A stretch of DNA of 9,842 bases from Halomonas halophila (GCA_002433675.1 DJIP01000249.1:1-9842), one strand, 5' to 3'. Counted from the first letter of the stretch, positions 1 through 6,360 are shown. Notes: generated by a model not told the origin, from the sequence alone. Numbers and translations: made by a program.

Positions 1-1
1 A

Positions 2-112
2 TCTGAGCCAAGCGAATACGGTTTATTGAAGGGTAGTCGCCTCCATTGCCACTATCGCTACCTCACGATGGCTAGCTTCAAGCGCAACGCCGGCAAGGCA
101 CCACAACAATAG
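2..112 (+). CDS. C-terminal end of an unidentified ORF (5' truncated by the window edge)
   Basis: An open + frame enters from the left edge and runs 36 residues to a TAG at 110-112. It ends with the residues RLHCHYRYLTMASFKRNAGK followed by APQQ. The tail is basic, with several His and Tyr. I do not recognise the family. It ends 39 nt before the start of the GntR-type regulator on the same strand, so it may belong to the same transcript or be an adjacent catabolic gene. Codon use is not unusual for the left block. An open frame this short at an edge could be chance, so the call is tentative. Confidence 0.35.
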   Translation, partial: SEPSEYGLLKGSRLHCHYRYLTMASFKRNAGKAPQQ

Positions 113-140
113 CTAAAAAGAATAGTCGCGACACGGTATT

Positions 141-146
141 GGAGAG
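141..146 (+). promoter_or_regulatory. Ribosome binding site of the GntR-type regulator
   Basis: GGAGAG lies 5-7 nt before the ATG at 152 and supports that start. An 8-bp self-complementary GTCGCGAC sits just upstream at 125-132; it is too short to call an operator by itself. Confidence 0.6.
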
Positions 147-151
147 TCGAG

Positions 152-1126
152 ATGGGTACGCTAAAGGATCAGCTCTACCACATATTAACCGAGAGCATGG
201 AAAGCGGTAGCCTCGAAACGGGGCTCGTTCTGCTGGAAAGTAATATTTCCGAGCTTTTCAAGATTAGTCGTTCACCTGTTCGACAGACGCTGGAACGGCT
301 TCACAAGGAAGGAAAGATCAGCCGCTTTGATGGCAGAGGCTACCTGGTGGGGAGTCAGCCTGCTGACGTCATCAGACGCCAACTTACCGAGAAGGACTTC
401 GCACAGTCCAGCGGAAAGATGGCGGTACGCCGGACCGACTCCTGGCGAAAATTTGCCGAAGAAATCGAACGCGATATCGTTCTCTGCTCCATGGTGGGTC
501 GAATGGAGCTAAATGAACTAAAACTGGCAAAGTTCCTCGATGTCAGTCGAACCACGACACAAAAGATTCTACTTCACCTTCAGTCTTTGGGTGTTGTTGA
601 AAACAACAAGTACAGTAGCTGGACAGTAGTACCACTGGATGATGACCGTCTGCATCAGCTATACGAGGCACGACAACAGCTTGAGCCTTTCATGATTGCC
701 CAAGCCAGCGAAAGACTGCCTGATACCGATATCAAACGCTACATTAACCGGCTGGATAGTGCAGAGAATCAATACCCCAACATCCGGGGAGAGCTTCTCG
801 ACGAGTTGGAAAACGATCTGCATCAACATGCCATGGTAGCGGGGGGTAACGATGAGATCGTTACCATGCTTCAACGTACCCGCCCCATACTCTTGATCAG
901 TAAGCACCTTCTCGGAAGCAAGATCGACTTTCCTCAGAGCGATCCCTTCTTTGACGAGCATCGCGAAGTTTTCAGTTTGATGCTCTCGCGAAAGCCGACT
1001 CAGGCTCGCGATTCCCTGTTCAGACATCTTAGGGCGTCTGAGTCCAAGGTACAGCATCGTTTGGAACAGTTTCGCGATAACCCGGAAGTCGATATCCCGG
1101 AGTATCTTCGCAGCCCCGGTGGATAG
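152..1126 (+). CDS. GntR-family transcriptional regulator, FCD type, with two tandem winged-helix domains
   Basis: This is a ligand-responsive DNA-binding protein, probably controlling the tctCAB-dehydrogenase operon downstream. Residues 3-68 form one winged helix-turn-helix (recognition segment SRSPVRQTLERL, 39-50; wing GRGYLV, 61-66). Residues about 97-160 form a second (SRTTTQKILLHL, 132-143). From about residue 166 the protein matches an FCD ligand-binding domain: it opens with LYEARQQLEP, and D222, H226, H270 and H292 fit the usual metal-binding Asp and three His. At 324 aa it is about 80-100 residues longer than ordinary FCD regulators (220-250 aa), and the extra length is the first DNA-binding domain. 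The second domain sits in the usual place before FCD, so the first is the addition. The start has a good GGAG site. Family assignment is firm; the target is inferred from position only, since 605 nt separate it from tctC. Confidence 0.88.
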   Translation: MGTLKDQLYHILTESMESGSLETGLVLLESNISELFKISRSPVRQTLERLHKEGKISRFDGRGYLVGSQPADVIRRQLTEKDFAQSSGKMAVRRTDSWRKFAEEIERDIVLCSMVGRMELNELKLAKFLDVSRTTTQKILLHLQSLGVVENNKYSSWTVVPLDDDRLHQLYEARQQLEPFMIAQASERLPDTDIKRYINRLDSAENQYPNIRGELLDELENDLHQHAMVAGGNDEIVTMLQRTRPILLISKHLLGSKIDFPQSDPFFDEHREVFSLMLSRKPTQARDSLFRHLRASESKVQHRLEQFRDNPEVDIPEYLRSPGG

Positions 1127-1192
1127 AGAAGTCATTGCTGACGGGGCTTGGCCGATGACGGACTATCTTCGAAAAGCTGTGTCTACCAATGC

Positions 1193-1221
1193 CAGGCGCC
1201 GCCCTCTCGAACCGGCGCCTG
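1193..1221 (+). terminator. Possible terminator or hairpin after the GntR-type regulator
   Basis: A perfect 9-bp inverted repeat, CAGGCGCCG (1193-1201) and CGGCGCCTG (1213-1221), encloses an 11-nt loop, 67 nt after the regulator's stop. The stem is strong, but the sequence that follows (ATTCTCGCG) has no T run. Intrinsic termination would be weak, and it could be another structured element. Confidence 0.4.
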
Positions 1222-1653
1222 ATTCTCGCGCACGTAAAGGGGCCTCCTTGTAGGCTTTACATCGCCATACCCGTCTAACCAGGTTCGCCACGAATCTGGC
1301 CGTCTTTTCATTCCAAACTTGCATTAAAAAGTCGATCTTTAGACGGCAAAGGCTCTTGCCTTCCCTCCCTTATCATCACCATCTTTCTGGCGATCTGCGT
1401 CGCTGGGTGGCCGACAAGAATCCAGCACTCCATCTACCTGCCATGGTAGACCAACGGTTCCCGCCGCCAACCGATGTACTTCTCAACTACTTGTTATTGA
1501 TCGACTTTGTATTCTTTACTGCCTCTCGGCGGCCTCGCCACGGGTGTCTTTTCCTTGGCCCACCCGAGCACGCATAGCCTCTTCTTCACGGTGAATACGG
1601 GGCTCACAACAGATCACTTTTCCGGCCGAAAACTAAACTAAAGTCTAAAAAAC

Positions 1654-1673
1654 GTTCATTGTACGCAATGAAC
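1654..1673. promoter_or_regulatory. Perfect 20-bp inverted repeat upstream of tctC, candidate operator
   Basis: GTTCATTG (1654-1661), TACG (1662-1665) and CAATGAAC (1666-1673) form two exact 8-bp arms with a 4-nt spacer. The core ATTGTACGCAAT resembles the GT-N2-AC core of FadR-type GntR operators except for one base (G instead of A at 1665). The same kind of dyad also fits IclR-family sites. It overlaps the proposed -35 element of tctC, as expected for a repressor site. The nearest plausible regulator is the tandem-domain GntR protein encoded at 152-1126; that link is an inference. Confidence 0.6.
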
Positions 1674-1688
1674 ACAGCATGCTAGATT
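1659..1688 (+). promoter_or_regulatory. Putative sigma-70 promoter of the tctCAB-dehydrogenase operon
   Basis: TTGTAC (1659-1664) serves as a weak -35. After 18 nt comes TAGATT (1683-1688), preceded by TGC, giving an extended -10 (TG at 1680-1681). An A-rich stretch at about 1628-1652 lies where an UP element would be. Transcription would start near 1695, leaving a leader of about 37 nt. An alternative -10, TACAAT (1699-1704, five of six matches), has no recognisable -35. The assignment rests on motif matching only. Confidence 0.4.
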
Positions 1689-1731
1689 CGTTACTCCCTA
1701 CAATCCATAATTAGAGCAATCAGGCACGCCC

Positions 1732-2712
1732 ATGAAAGCCATCATCAACACAAAAACCGTCAAGACTGTCACCGCAACGCTGCTGCTCGCTGCCTCCAGT
1801 TCCGCCTTCGCCGCCTATCCGGAAAAGCCCATCACCATCATCGTCCCCTGGGCAGCCGGTGGAGGCACAGATGCCACCGCCCGGACTATTGCCACCGCAC
1901 TCGAAGAAGAACTTGGCCAGACGGTCAACGTCGTCAACCGCACCGGCGGCAGCGGTGTCGTCGGTCATAGCGCCATGGCAACAGCTCGCCCCGATGGCTA
2001 CACACTGGGCCTGGTGACTGGCGAGCTCAACATGATGCACTGGCAGGGGCTGACCAACCTGACCTACGAAGACTACACCCCGATCGGGCAGATCAACTTC
2101 GACTACCCGGGGATCCAGGTCCGCGCAGATGCTCCCTATGAGTCTCTGGAAGACCTGGTAGCGGCGATCCGGGAAGAACCCAAGGGAACCTTCCAGGCAT
2201 CCGGTACCGGTCTGGGGGGCGTCTGGCACCTGGCCTTCGCCGGTTTCCTGATGGATCAGGGGATGGAAGCTGACCGCGTCACCTGGATTCCCAGCCAGGG
2301 CGCCGCACCAGCCATGACCGAGCTTGCCGCTGGCGGCCTGGAAATCGTTCCGAGCTCTGTTCCTGAAGCACGTTCGATGATCGAAGCGGGACGTGCCAAG
2401 AGCCTGGGCGTGATGGGCCCGGAGCGCATCGAGAGTTTCCCGGACGTTCCCACTATCCAGGAGGCGATCGGCAGCGACTATCTTGTCGGCGAATGGCGCG
2501 GTATTGCTGGACCAAAGGGCATGGATCCCGAGGTGGTCGCTACGCTGGAGACTGCACTGGAAGCAGCCTACAACAGCGATACCTATCAGGACTTCATGTC
2601 CCAGCAGGGGTTCGGCACAGAGTGGCGTAACGCGGAAGAGTTCGGCCAGCTGATGGTCGAGATGGATGCTGTCTACGGTGAGATCATCGAGAACGTCGGT
2701 CTGGCCAAGTAA
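1732..2712 (+). CDS. tctC: Tripartite tricarboxylate transporter, periplasmic substrate-binding protein (TctC/Bug family)
   Basis: This periplasmic receptor captures a small carboxylate and delivers it to the TctA/TctB membrane complex. The N-terminus is a clear Sec signal peptide: basic start, hydrophobic TLLLAASSS, and an AFA cleavage site after residue 27. The mature protein begins AYPEKPITIIVPWAAGGGTD, the family hallmark opening; a second conserved stretch is VVNRTGGSGVVGH (67-79). At 326 aa the length is normal. The ribosome site is weak (AGG at 1722-1724, 7 nt before ATG), but the signal peptide fixes the start. It is the first gene of the operon; tctB follows after 10 nt. The ligand is unknown: Bug proteins bind citrate, dicarboxylates, aromatic acids, nicotinate and others, and the pocket cannot be read by eye. 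Confidence 0.95.
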   Translation: MKAIINTKTVKTVTATLLLAASSSAFAAYPEKPITIIVPWAAGGGTDATARTIATALEEELGQTVNVVNRTGGSGVVGHSAMATARPDGYTLGLVTGELNMMHWQGLTNLTYEDYTPIGQINFDYPGIQVRADAPYESLEDLVAAIREEPKGTFQASGTGLGGVWHLAFAGFLMDQGMEADRVTWIPSQGAAPAMTELAAGGLEIVPSSVPEARSMIEAGRAKSLGVMGPERIESFPDVPTIQEAIGSDYLVGEWRGIAGPKGMDPEVVATLETALEAAYNSDTYQDFMSQQGFGTEWRNAEEFGQLMVEMDAVYGEIIENVGLAK

Positions 2713-2722
2713 GGATTGTTAG

Positions 2723-3193
2723 ATGAGAGATTTCATCTTGGGGCTTGCCTTCATGCTGTCGGGCTGCATCGTCATCTATGTAGCCCGACAGTACCCGACG
2801 ATGGCTAGCCTGCAATTTGGTCCATCTCTGTTTCCCTCCCTCATTGGGGGAGGGTTTCTTATAGGTGGTTTAGTTCTGTCGGCAAAGCAGGTTCCCGTTT
2901 TAAAGGCGCAGTATACCGCCAATGCTACGGAAAGTGGCAGATCGCTTACTATCCGGCCACTCCTGACGTCACTCCTGCCCTGCGTGATGATTGTCTTCTA
3001 TATCCTCACCAGCGAATTTCTGGGCGCAGCGACTAGCCTCGCCATTGGTATTTTCGTCCTTATGCTTTCCCGGAAGGCATCACTTCTTCTTTCTTTGGTC
3101 GTATCCATCCTCGCCTCACTGATCATTTATTTTATTTTCTCCACCTACCTAATGATTCCCCTTCCCGAAGGGTTGATGAGATTCTGGGGATAA
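2723..3193 (+). CDS. tctB: Tripartite tricarboxylate transporter, small membrane subunit (TctB family)
   Basis: This is the small inner-membrane subunit that pairs with TctA. The 156-aa protein has four hydrophobic segments: about residues 4-20, 37-54, 80-97 and 100-145 (the last probably a pair of helices). The FGPSLFPSLIGGGFLIGG stretch (32-49) fits the conserved Gly/Pro region early in TctB proteins. TctB sequences are poorly conserved, so position between tctC and tctA is strong support. The start is set by AAGGA at 2711-2715, seven nt before the ATG, which overlaps the tctC stop region. Only 3 nt separate it from tctA. Base use is more A+T-rich than in tctC, as is common for this subunit. 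Confidence 0.9.
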   Translation: MRDFILGLAFMLSGCIVIYVARQYPTMASLQFGPSLFPSLIGGGFLIGGLVLSAKQVPVLKAQYTANATESGRSLTIRPLLTSLLPCVMIVFYILTSEFLGAATSLAIGIFVLMLSRKASLLLSLVVSILASLIIYFIFSTYLMIPLPEGLMRFWG

Positions 3194-3196
3194 GTC

Positions 3197-4711
3197 ATGG
3201 ATACCATTCTTCTAGGGTTACAGCTAGTCTTCAATGTCGAGACCTTGCTCGTCATTCTTGCTGCTTCCGTCTTTGGTGTTTTCGTCGGTGCCGTGCCAGG
3301 TCTTACCGCTACCATGGCGGTGGCCTTGCTGGTTCCGATCACCTTTTATATGGATCCGGTCCCGGCTATTGCGGCGATCGTGACCACATCTGCCATGGCG
3401 ATATTCTCCGGCGATATTCCCGCCACCTATCTGAATATTCCTGGCACACCATCATCCGCAGCCTATGTGGGTGACTCCCACCTTCTCGCACGGTCCGGGC
3501 GGGCCAGGGAAACCCTTGGCGTCAACCTGGTTTGCTCGGTATTTGGTGGAATCTTCGGCACCATCATTCTTGTTTTCGTTTCTCCTTCACTGGCTGAGGT
3601 CGCTCTTCAGTTCAGTTCATTTGAATATTTCTGGCTGGCCTTGCTGGGCCTGAGCTGCTCGATCTTTATTGCTATCGGCTCCAGGGTAAAAGCCTTCCTG
3701 TCATTGATGATTGGCCTTCTCTTGTCCACTGTCGGGCTGGACATGATGAGTGGTGCTCCTCGTTTTACCTTCGGCATCCCGGACCTCATGGCCGGGATCA
3801 ACTTCATCCCCGTCATGATCGGCATGTTCGCGCTCAACGAGTTGATGCTCTTCTATGGATCACGGGGTGATGGTAAAGCAATGCCGTCGCTCTCCAAGGA
3901 TAGTGTCTTCACCCAGGTTCCAGGCCACCTGAAGGCCTACTGGCCCAACATGTTTCGCGGAGGGTCGATCGGAACCCTGATCGGGGCCCTCCCCGGCGCC
4001 GGGGCCGATATAGCCGCCTGGATCTCCTACGCCGTGGGCAAAGGCCGCTCAAAGCAAAAAGAGGCATACGGGACGGGCCATATTGAAGGCATTGTCGATG
4101 CCAGCTCGGCCAACAACTCTGGCATCAGCGGCGCCTGGGTGCCGGCTTTGGTGTTCGGCATCCCGGGTGACTCCATTACGGCCATCGTCATCGGGGTGCT
4201 GTACATGAAGGGCATGAACCCCGGCCCCACCATCTTCATGGATGGCAGTGGGTTGATCTATGCGCTTTTTGTCGTTTTCTTCCTGGCTAACCTGGTGATG
4301 CTGCCCATTGGCTATGCCGCGATACGGTCTGCAAAAGTATTTATCCTCACGCCAAGGAAAGTACTTATGCCGATTATCCTATGCTTCTGCATCGTTGGCG
4401 CATTTTCGATCAACAATTCGATTACCGATGTCTGGATCATGCTTATTATCGGCGCGGTGGCATCGATCCTGGCGAGGTGCGATTTCCCCATGGCACCCGC
4501 CATCCTGGGGCTGGTGTTGGGCACTACCCTGGAGAACAACTTCATGAGCTCCATGCTCAAGAGCAATGGTGACCTGCTGGCCTTCTTTTCACGCCCGATC
4601 AGCGCAGGGCTGGGAGCCCTCGTCATTCTGCTGTGGCTATCGCCGTTGCTGACCATGGCCTACAAGAAGTTCAAGCACGCCAACTCCAACAAGGCACAGG
4701 AACTATCATGA
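3197..4711 (+). CDS. tctA: Tripartite tricarboxylate transporter, large membrane subunit (TctA family)
   Basis: This is the large permease subunit that moves the substrate across the inner membrane, thought to be driven by an ion gradient. The 504-aa length is typical, with many transmembrane helices. Conserved motifs in order: GAVPGLTATM (31-40), LNIPGTPSSAA (79-89), GALPGAGADIA (263-273) and the NNSGISGAWVPALVFGIPGD run (306-325). The GAVPG and GALPG segments mark the two related halves expected of the family. GGGGA at 3186-3190 is the ribosome site, six nt before the ATG. The stop codon overlaps the start of the dehydrogenase gene (ATGA, 4708-4711), which suggests coupled translation. All signature motifs are intact, so a working transporter is expected. 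Confidence 0.96.
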   Translation: MDTILLGLQLVFNVETLLVILAASVFGVFVGAVPGLTATMAVALLVPITFYMDPVPAIAAIVTTSAMAIFSGDIPATYLNIPGTPSSAAYVGDSHLLARSGRARETLGVNLVCSVFGGIFGTIILVFVSPSLAEVALQFSSFEYFWLALLGLSCSIFIAIGSRVKAFLSLMIGLLLSTVGLDMMSGAPRFTFGIPDLMAGINFIPVMIGMFALNELMLFYGSRGDGKAMPSLSKDSVFTQVPGHLKAYWPNMFRGGSIGTLIGALPGAGADIAAWISYAVGKGRSKQKEAYGTGHIEGIVDASSANNSGISGAWVPALVFGIPGDSITAIVIGVLYMKGMNPGPTIFMDGSGLIYALFVVFFLANLVMLPIGYAAIRSAKVFILTPRKVLMPIILCFCIVGAFSINNSITDVWIMLIIGAVASILARCDFPMAPAILGLVLGTTLENNFMSSMLKSNGDLLAFFSRPISAGLGALVILLWLSPLLTMAYKKFKHANSNKAQELS

Positions 4712-5760
4712 GACGCTATACGACACCGTGGTTGGAAGATGTCCTGGTGACACTTTTCAGAGAGGCCGGCGCATCCGAAGAGGTCAGTCGGACGACCAGC
4801 GCCATCCTGATCGAAGGGGACCTGCTGGGACACCATACCCATGGGGTAAAACTGGCCAACGGCTACCTCAAGGACTTGAAGTCCGGCCATGCGCGTGGTG
4901 ATGCGTCGCTGCTCGAATCGCGCCAGATCAGCCCTGTGGCGGCGGCCTACGACGGACACTATATCCTCGGCCCCTATCTGGTCCAGAAGGCGCTTGAGCA
5001 AAGTGCCGAGGCGGCCAGGGCGTCGGGGATCGGCATCGTCAGCATCAAGCGATCCCACCACATTGCCTGCCTGGCCTCCTATCTCAAGCCCTTCGTCGAC
5101 CAGGGGCTGATGCCGATCATCATGACGTCTGACCCGGCGGTAAAGTCGGTGGCGCCGTATGGGGGGCTCGATCCGGTCTACACACCCAACCCGATCGCCA
5201 TGGGAATCCCGAGCCGAATCCAGCCGATCATGCTGGACGTCAGCATGTCCACCGTCACCAACGGTAGCGTGGCCAAGGCCAGGGCCGAAGGCTCAAGGCT
5301 CGATCATCCGGTCATCCTCAGCAACCAGGGGGTTGTGAGCGACAACCCTGAAGATTACTTCACGGATCCTCAGGGCAGCATCCTCCCGCTTGGGGGGCGC
5401 GAGTTTGGCCACAAGGGCTTTGCCATGGGATTGATGGTCGAGGCACTGACCTCGGCCCTTGGCGGCTTCGGACGCAAGGACGATCCAAGCGGATGGGGTG
5501 CCTCGGTGACCGTCATGGTGATCGACCCCGCGCTATTTGCAGGGAGCAGTGACTTCCTCGACGAAACCGACCACCTGGTCGAAGCCTGCCTGCAAGCCAA
5601 GCCCGTTGACCCCGAACGTCCTGTGCGGCTGCCAGGCCAATCGGGGCTCAGGCGTCGCACCGAGTTTCTCGATCAGGGCATCCCGCTGCCCGGCGAAGTG
5701 GTCGCAGAGCTTCGCAGCGCCATCGAGGATTCGTCATTGAAAGGTACCCTGGACGTTTGA
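4708..5760 (+). CDS. Ldh_2-family (malate/L-lactate-type) NAD(P)-dependent 2-hydroxyacid dehydrogenase
   Basis: This is a cytoplasmic oxidoreductase interconverting a 2-hydroxy acid and a 2-oxo acid; the family includes malate, sulfolactate (ComC), ureidoglycolate (AllD) and 2,3-diketogulonate enzymes. The 350-aa product has GHHTHGV (41-47), RSHHIACLA (115-123, H118 at the expected catalytic His of the usual SNHFG motif), YTPNPIAMGIP (158-168), GSILPLGG (223-230) and FGHKGFAMGLMVEAL (233-247). The start at 4708 gives the ATGA overlap with tctA and has AGGA at 4698-4701; an in-frame ATG at 4633 would put 25 residues inside tctA and is unlikely. The Gly usual after the catalytic His-aromatic pair is Ala here. 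It probably processes the acid imported by TctCAB. The exact substrate is not determinable. Confidence 0.92.
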   Translation: MRRYTTPWLEDVLVTLFREAGASEEVSRTTSAILIEGDLLGHHTHGVKLANGYLKDLKSGHARGDASLLESRQISPVAAAYDGHYILGPYLVQKALEQSAEAARASGIGIVSIKRSHHIACLASYLKPFVDQGLMPIIMTSDPAVKSVAPYGGLDPVYTPNPIAMGIPSRIQPIMLDVSMSTVTNGSVAKARAEGSRLDHPVILSNQGVVSDNPEDYFTDPQGSILPLGGREFGHKGFAMGLMVEALTSALGGFGRKDDPSGWGASVTVMVIDPALFAGSSDFLDETDHLVEACLQAKPVDPERPVRLPGQSGLRRRTEFLDQGIPLPGEVVAELRSAIEDSSLKGTLDV

Positions 5761-5833
5761 GCCAGCAAGGCTCGCTACCAGGCTGCGCCAGGTGCGAATG
5801 GATCAGGGCGCTGTCTCTCGCCCCGGCGTCCTG

Positions 5834-5863
5834 AATAGCCCGGCTCACATAAGCCGGGCTATT
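5834..5863 (+). terminator. Rho-independent terminator of the tctCAB-dehydrogenase operon
   Basis: AATAGCCCGGCT (5834-5845) and AGCCGGGCTATT (5852-5863) form a perfect 12-bp stem with a 6-nt loop, 73 nt after the dehydrogenase stop. The T run is short (TATTT), but the stem is very stable. It is nearly symmetric, so it could also stop transcription arriving from the right. Confidence 0.8.
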
Positions 5864-5917
5864 TACGAGAGGCGATTGGCGTCCTGCGTGCGAGGTGTCT
5901 GGACAACGCTCCTGGCC

Positions 5918-5933
5918 TGAGTGCAAGCACTCA
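5918..5933. repeat. 16-bp perfect inverted repeat
   Basis: TGAGTGC (5918-5924), AA, GCACTCA (5927-5933). The 2-nt spacer makes a protein-binding dyad more likely than an RNA hairpin. It lies inside the putative MerR remnant, so it may be incidental. Confidence 0.4.
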
Positions 5934-6149
5934 CAAACTACAAGGGATTGGAACTATCGGCCTCAGCGCCATCGCATGGGCGCCAAGCCGGACGCCCTGG
6001 ACCGGCGTATCAAGCAATTGAGCGCGATCCGCGATGGACTGCGCCACGCCATGACCTGCACCGCACCCCGTCACCTGCAGTGCCCCACCTTTCAGCTCCA
6101 GATGCGTATCGCGCTTGCCAAGCAGTCAGCGCGGGGGCCTGGGCGACAA

Positions 6150-6194
6150 GGGGCGAGAGGGGCGAAAGCGGTGAAAGGGGCAAAAGAGGCGAGA
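6150..6194 (+). repeat. Degenerate 9-bp tandem repeat, five units
   Basis: Units are GGGGCGAGA, GGGGCGAAA, GCGGTGAAA, GGGGCAAAA and GAGGCGAGA, each starting nine bases after the last. In the frame of the MerR-like tail they encode three-residue units (GAR, GAK, AVK, GAK, EAR). The opposite strand reads as Leu/Ser/Pro repeats. It is a simple-sequence expansion, not a known element. Confidence 0.6.
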
Positions 6195-6255
6195 GCCCAG
6201 CAAGGACGAACAAGACTGAGGCGAGATGGCTGAACGGATCTCCGCCGCTACACGA

Positions 6256-6295
6256 AAAAAGGCCCGGCTCCTCGAAACAGGAGCCGGGCCTTTTT
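6256..6295. terminator. Strong bidirectional Rho-independent terminator
   Basis: AAAAAGGCCCGGCTCCT (6256-6272) pairs perfectly over 17 bp with AGGAGCCGGGCCTTTTT (6279-6295) around a 6-nt CGAAAC loop. There are T tails on both strands. On the - strand it lies 65 nt after the rsmE stop and should end the rhodanese-secB-rsmE transcript; on the + strand it would stop read-through from the left block. Confidence 0.92.
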
Positions 6296-6360
6296 CAACA
6301 CGCGGATCAGGATGCCGGATCGGGTCAGCCGGGAGGACGCAAGCCGTCCATAGTAAGCAC

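Larger units (their letters stand above)
1127..1731. other. 605-nt intergenic region between the regulator and tctC
   Basis: No convincing gene is visible. The only ORF of note (1356-1577, 73 aa) is low-complexity, rich in Pro, His and Leu, lacks a ribosome site and resembles no family I know. The right end is clearly A+T-rich: 1621-1720 has 37 G/C in 100. That end carries the A-tract, the palindrome and the putative tctC promoter listed separately. The left end has a GC-rich inverted repeat at 1193-1221. A gap this long upstream of a regulated operon may hold further regulatory sites or a decayed gene. Confidence 0.6.
5872..6233 (+). pseudogene. Probable remnant of a MerR-family regulator (frameshifted, internally deleted)
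   Basis: Two + frames carry MerR-like pieces. In the frame through 5917-5997 the translation reads LSASTHKLQGIGTIGLSAIA and then WAPSR, resembling the helix-turn-helix of MerR proteins (STHTLRYYERIGL...) with residues missing after THKL. In another frame, about 5992-6120, it reads DALDRRIKQLSAIRDGLRHA, then MTCTAPRHLQCPTF, resembling the C-terminal coiled coil and Cys-containing end of MerR proteins. The frames do not join and the central region is absent, so no working protein is expected. The tail to the TGA at 6231-6233 is a basic Gly/Ala/Lys/Arg repeat. The similarity is by eye and from memory; chance resemblance in non-coding DNA is the alternative. Confidence 0.35.

Noticed and set aside
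659..1135. 158-aa open frame on the - strand
   Set aside because: It lies antisense within the FCD domain of the regulator, has no ribosome site and no family features.
1356..1577. 73-aa open frame in the long intergenic region
   Set aside because: It is low-complexity in Pro, His and Leu, has no clear ribosome site and resembles nothing known.
1720..2229. 169-aa open frame on the - strand
   Set aside because: It is antisense to tctC, and its Gly/Asp-rich translation is typical of the complement of a GC-rich gene.
4633..4707. Longer start for the dehydrogenase
   Set aside because: It would place 25 residues inside tctA; the ATG at 4708 has a ribosome site, the ATGA overlap and the normal family N-terminus.
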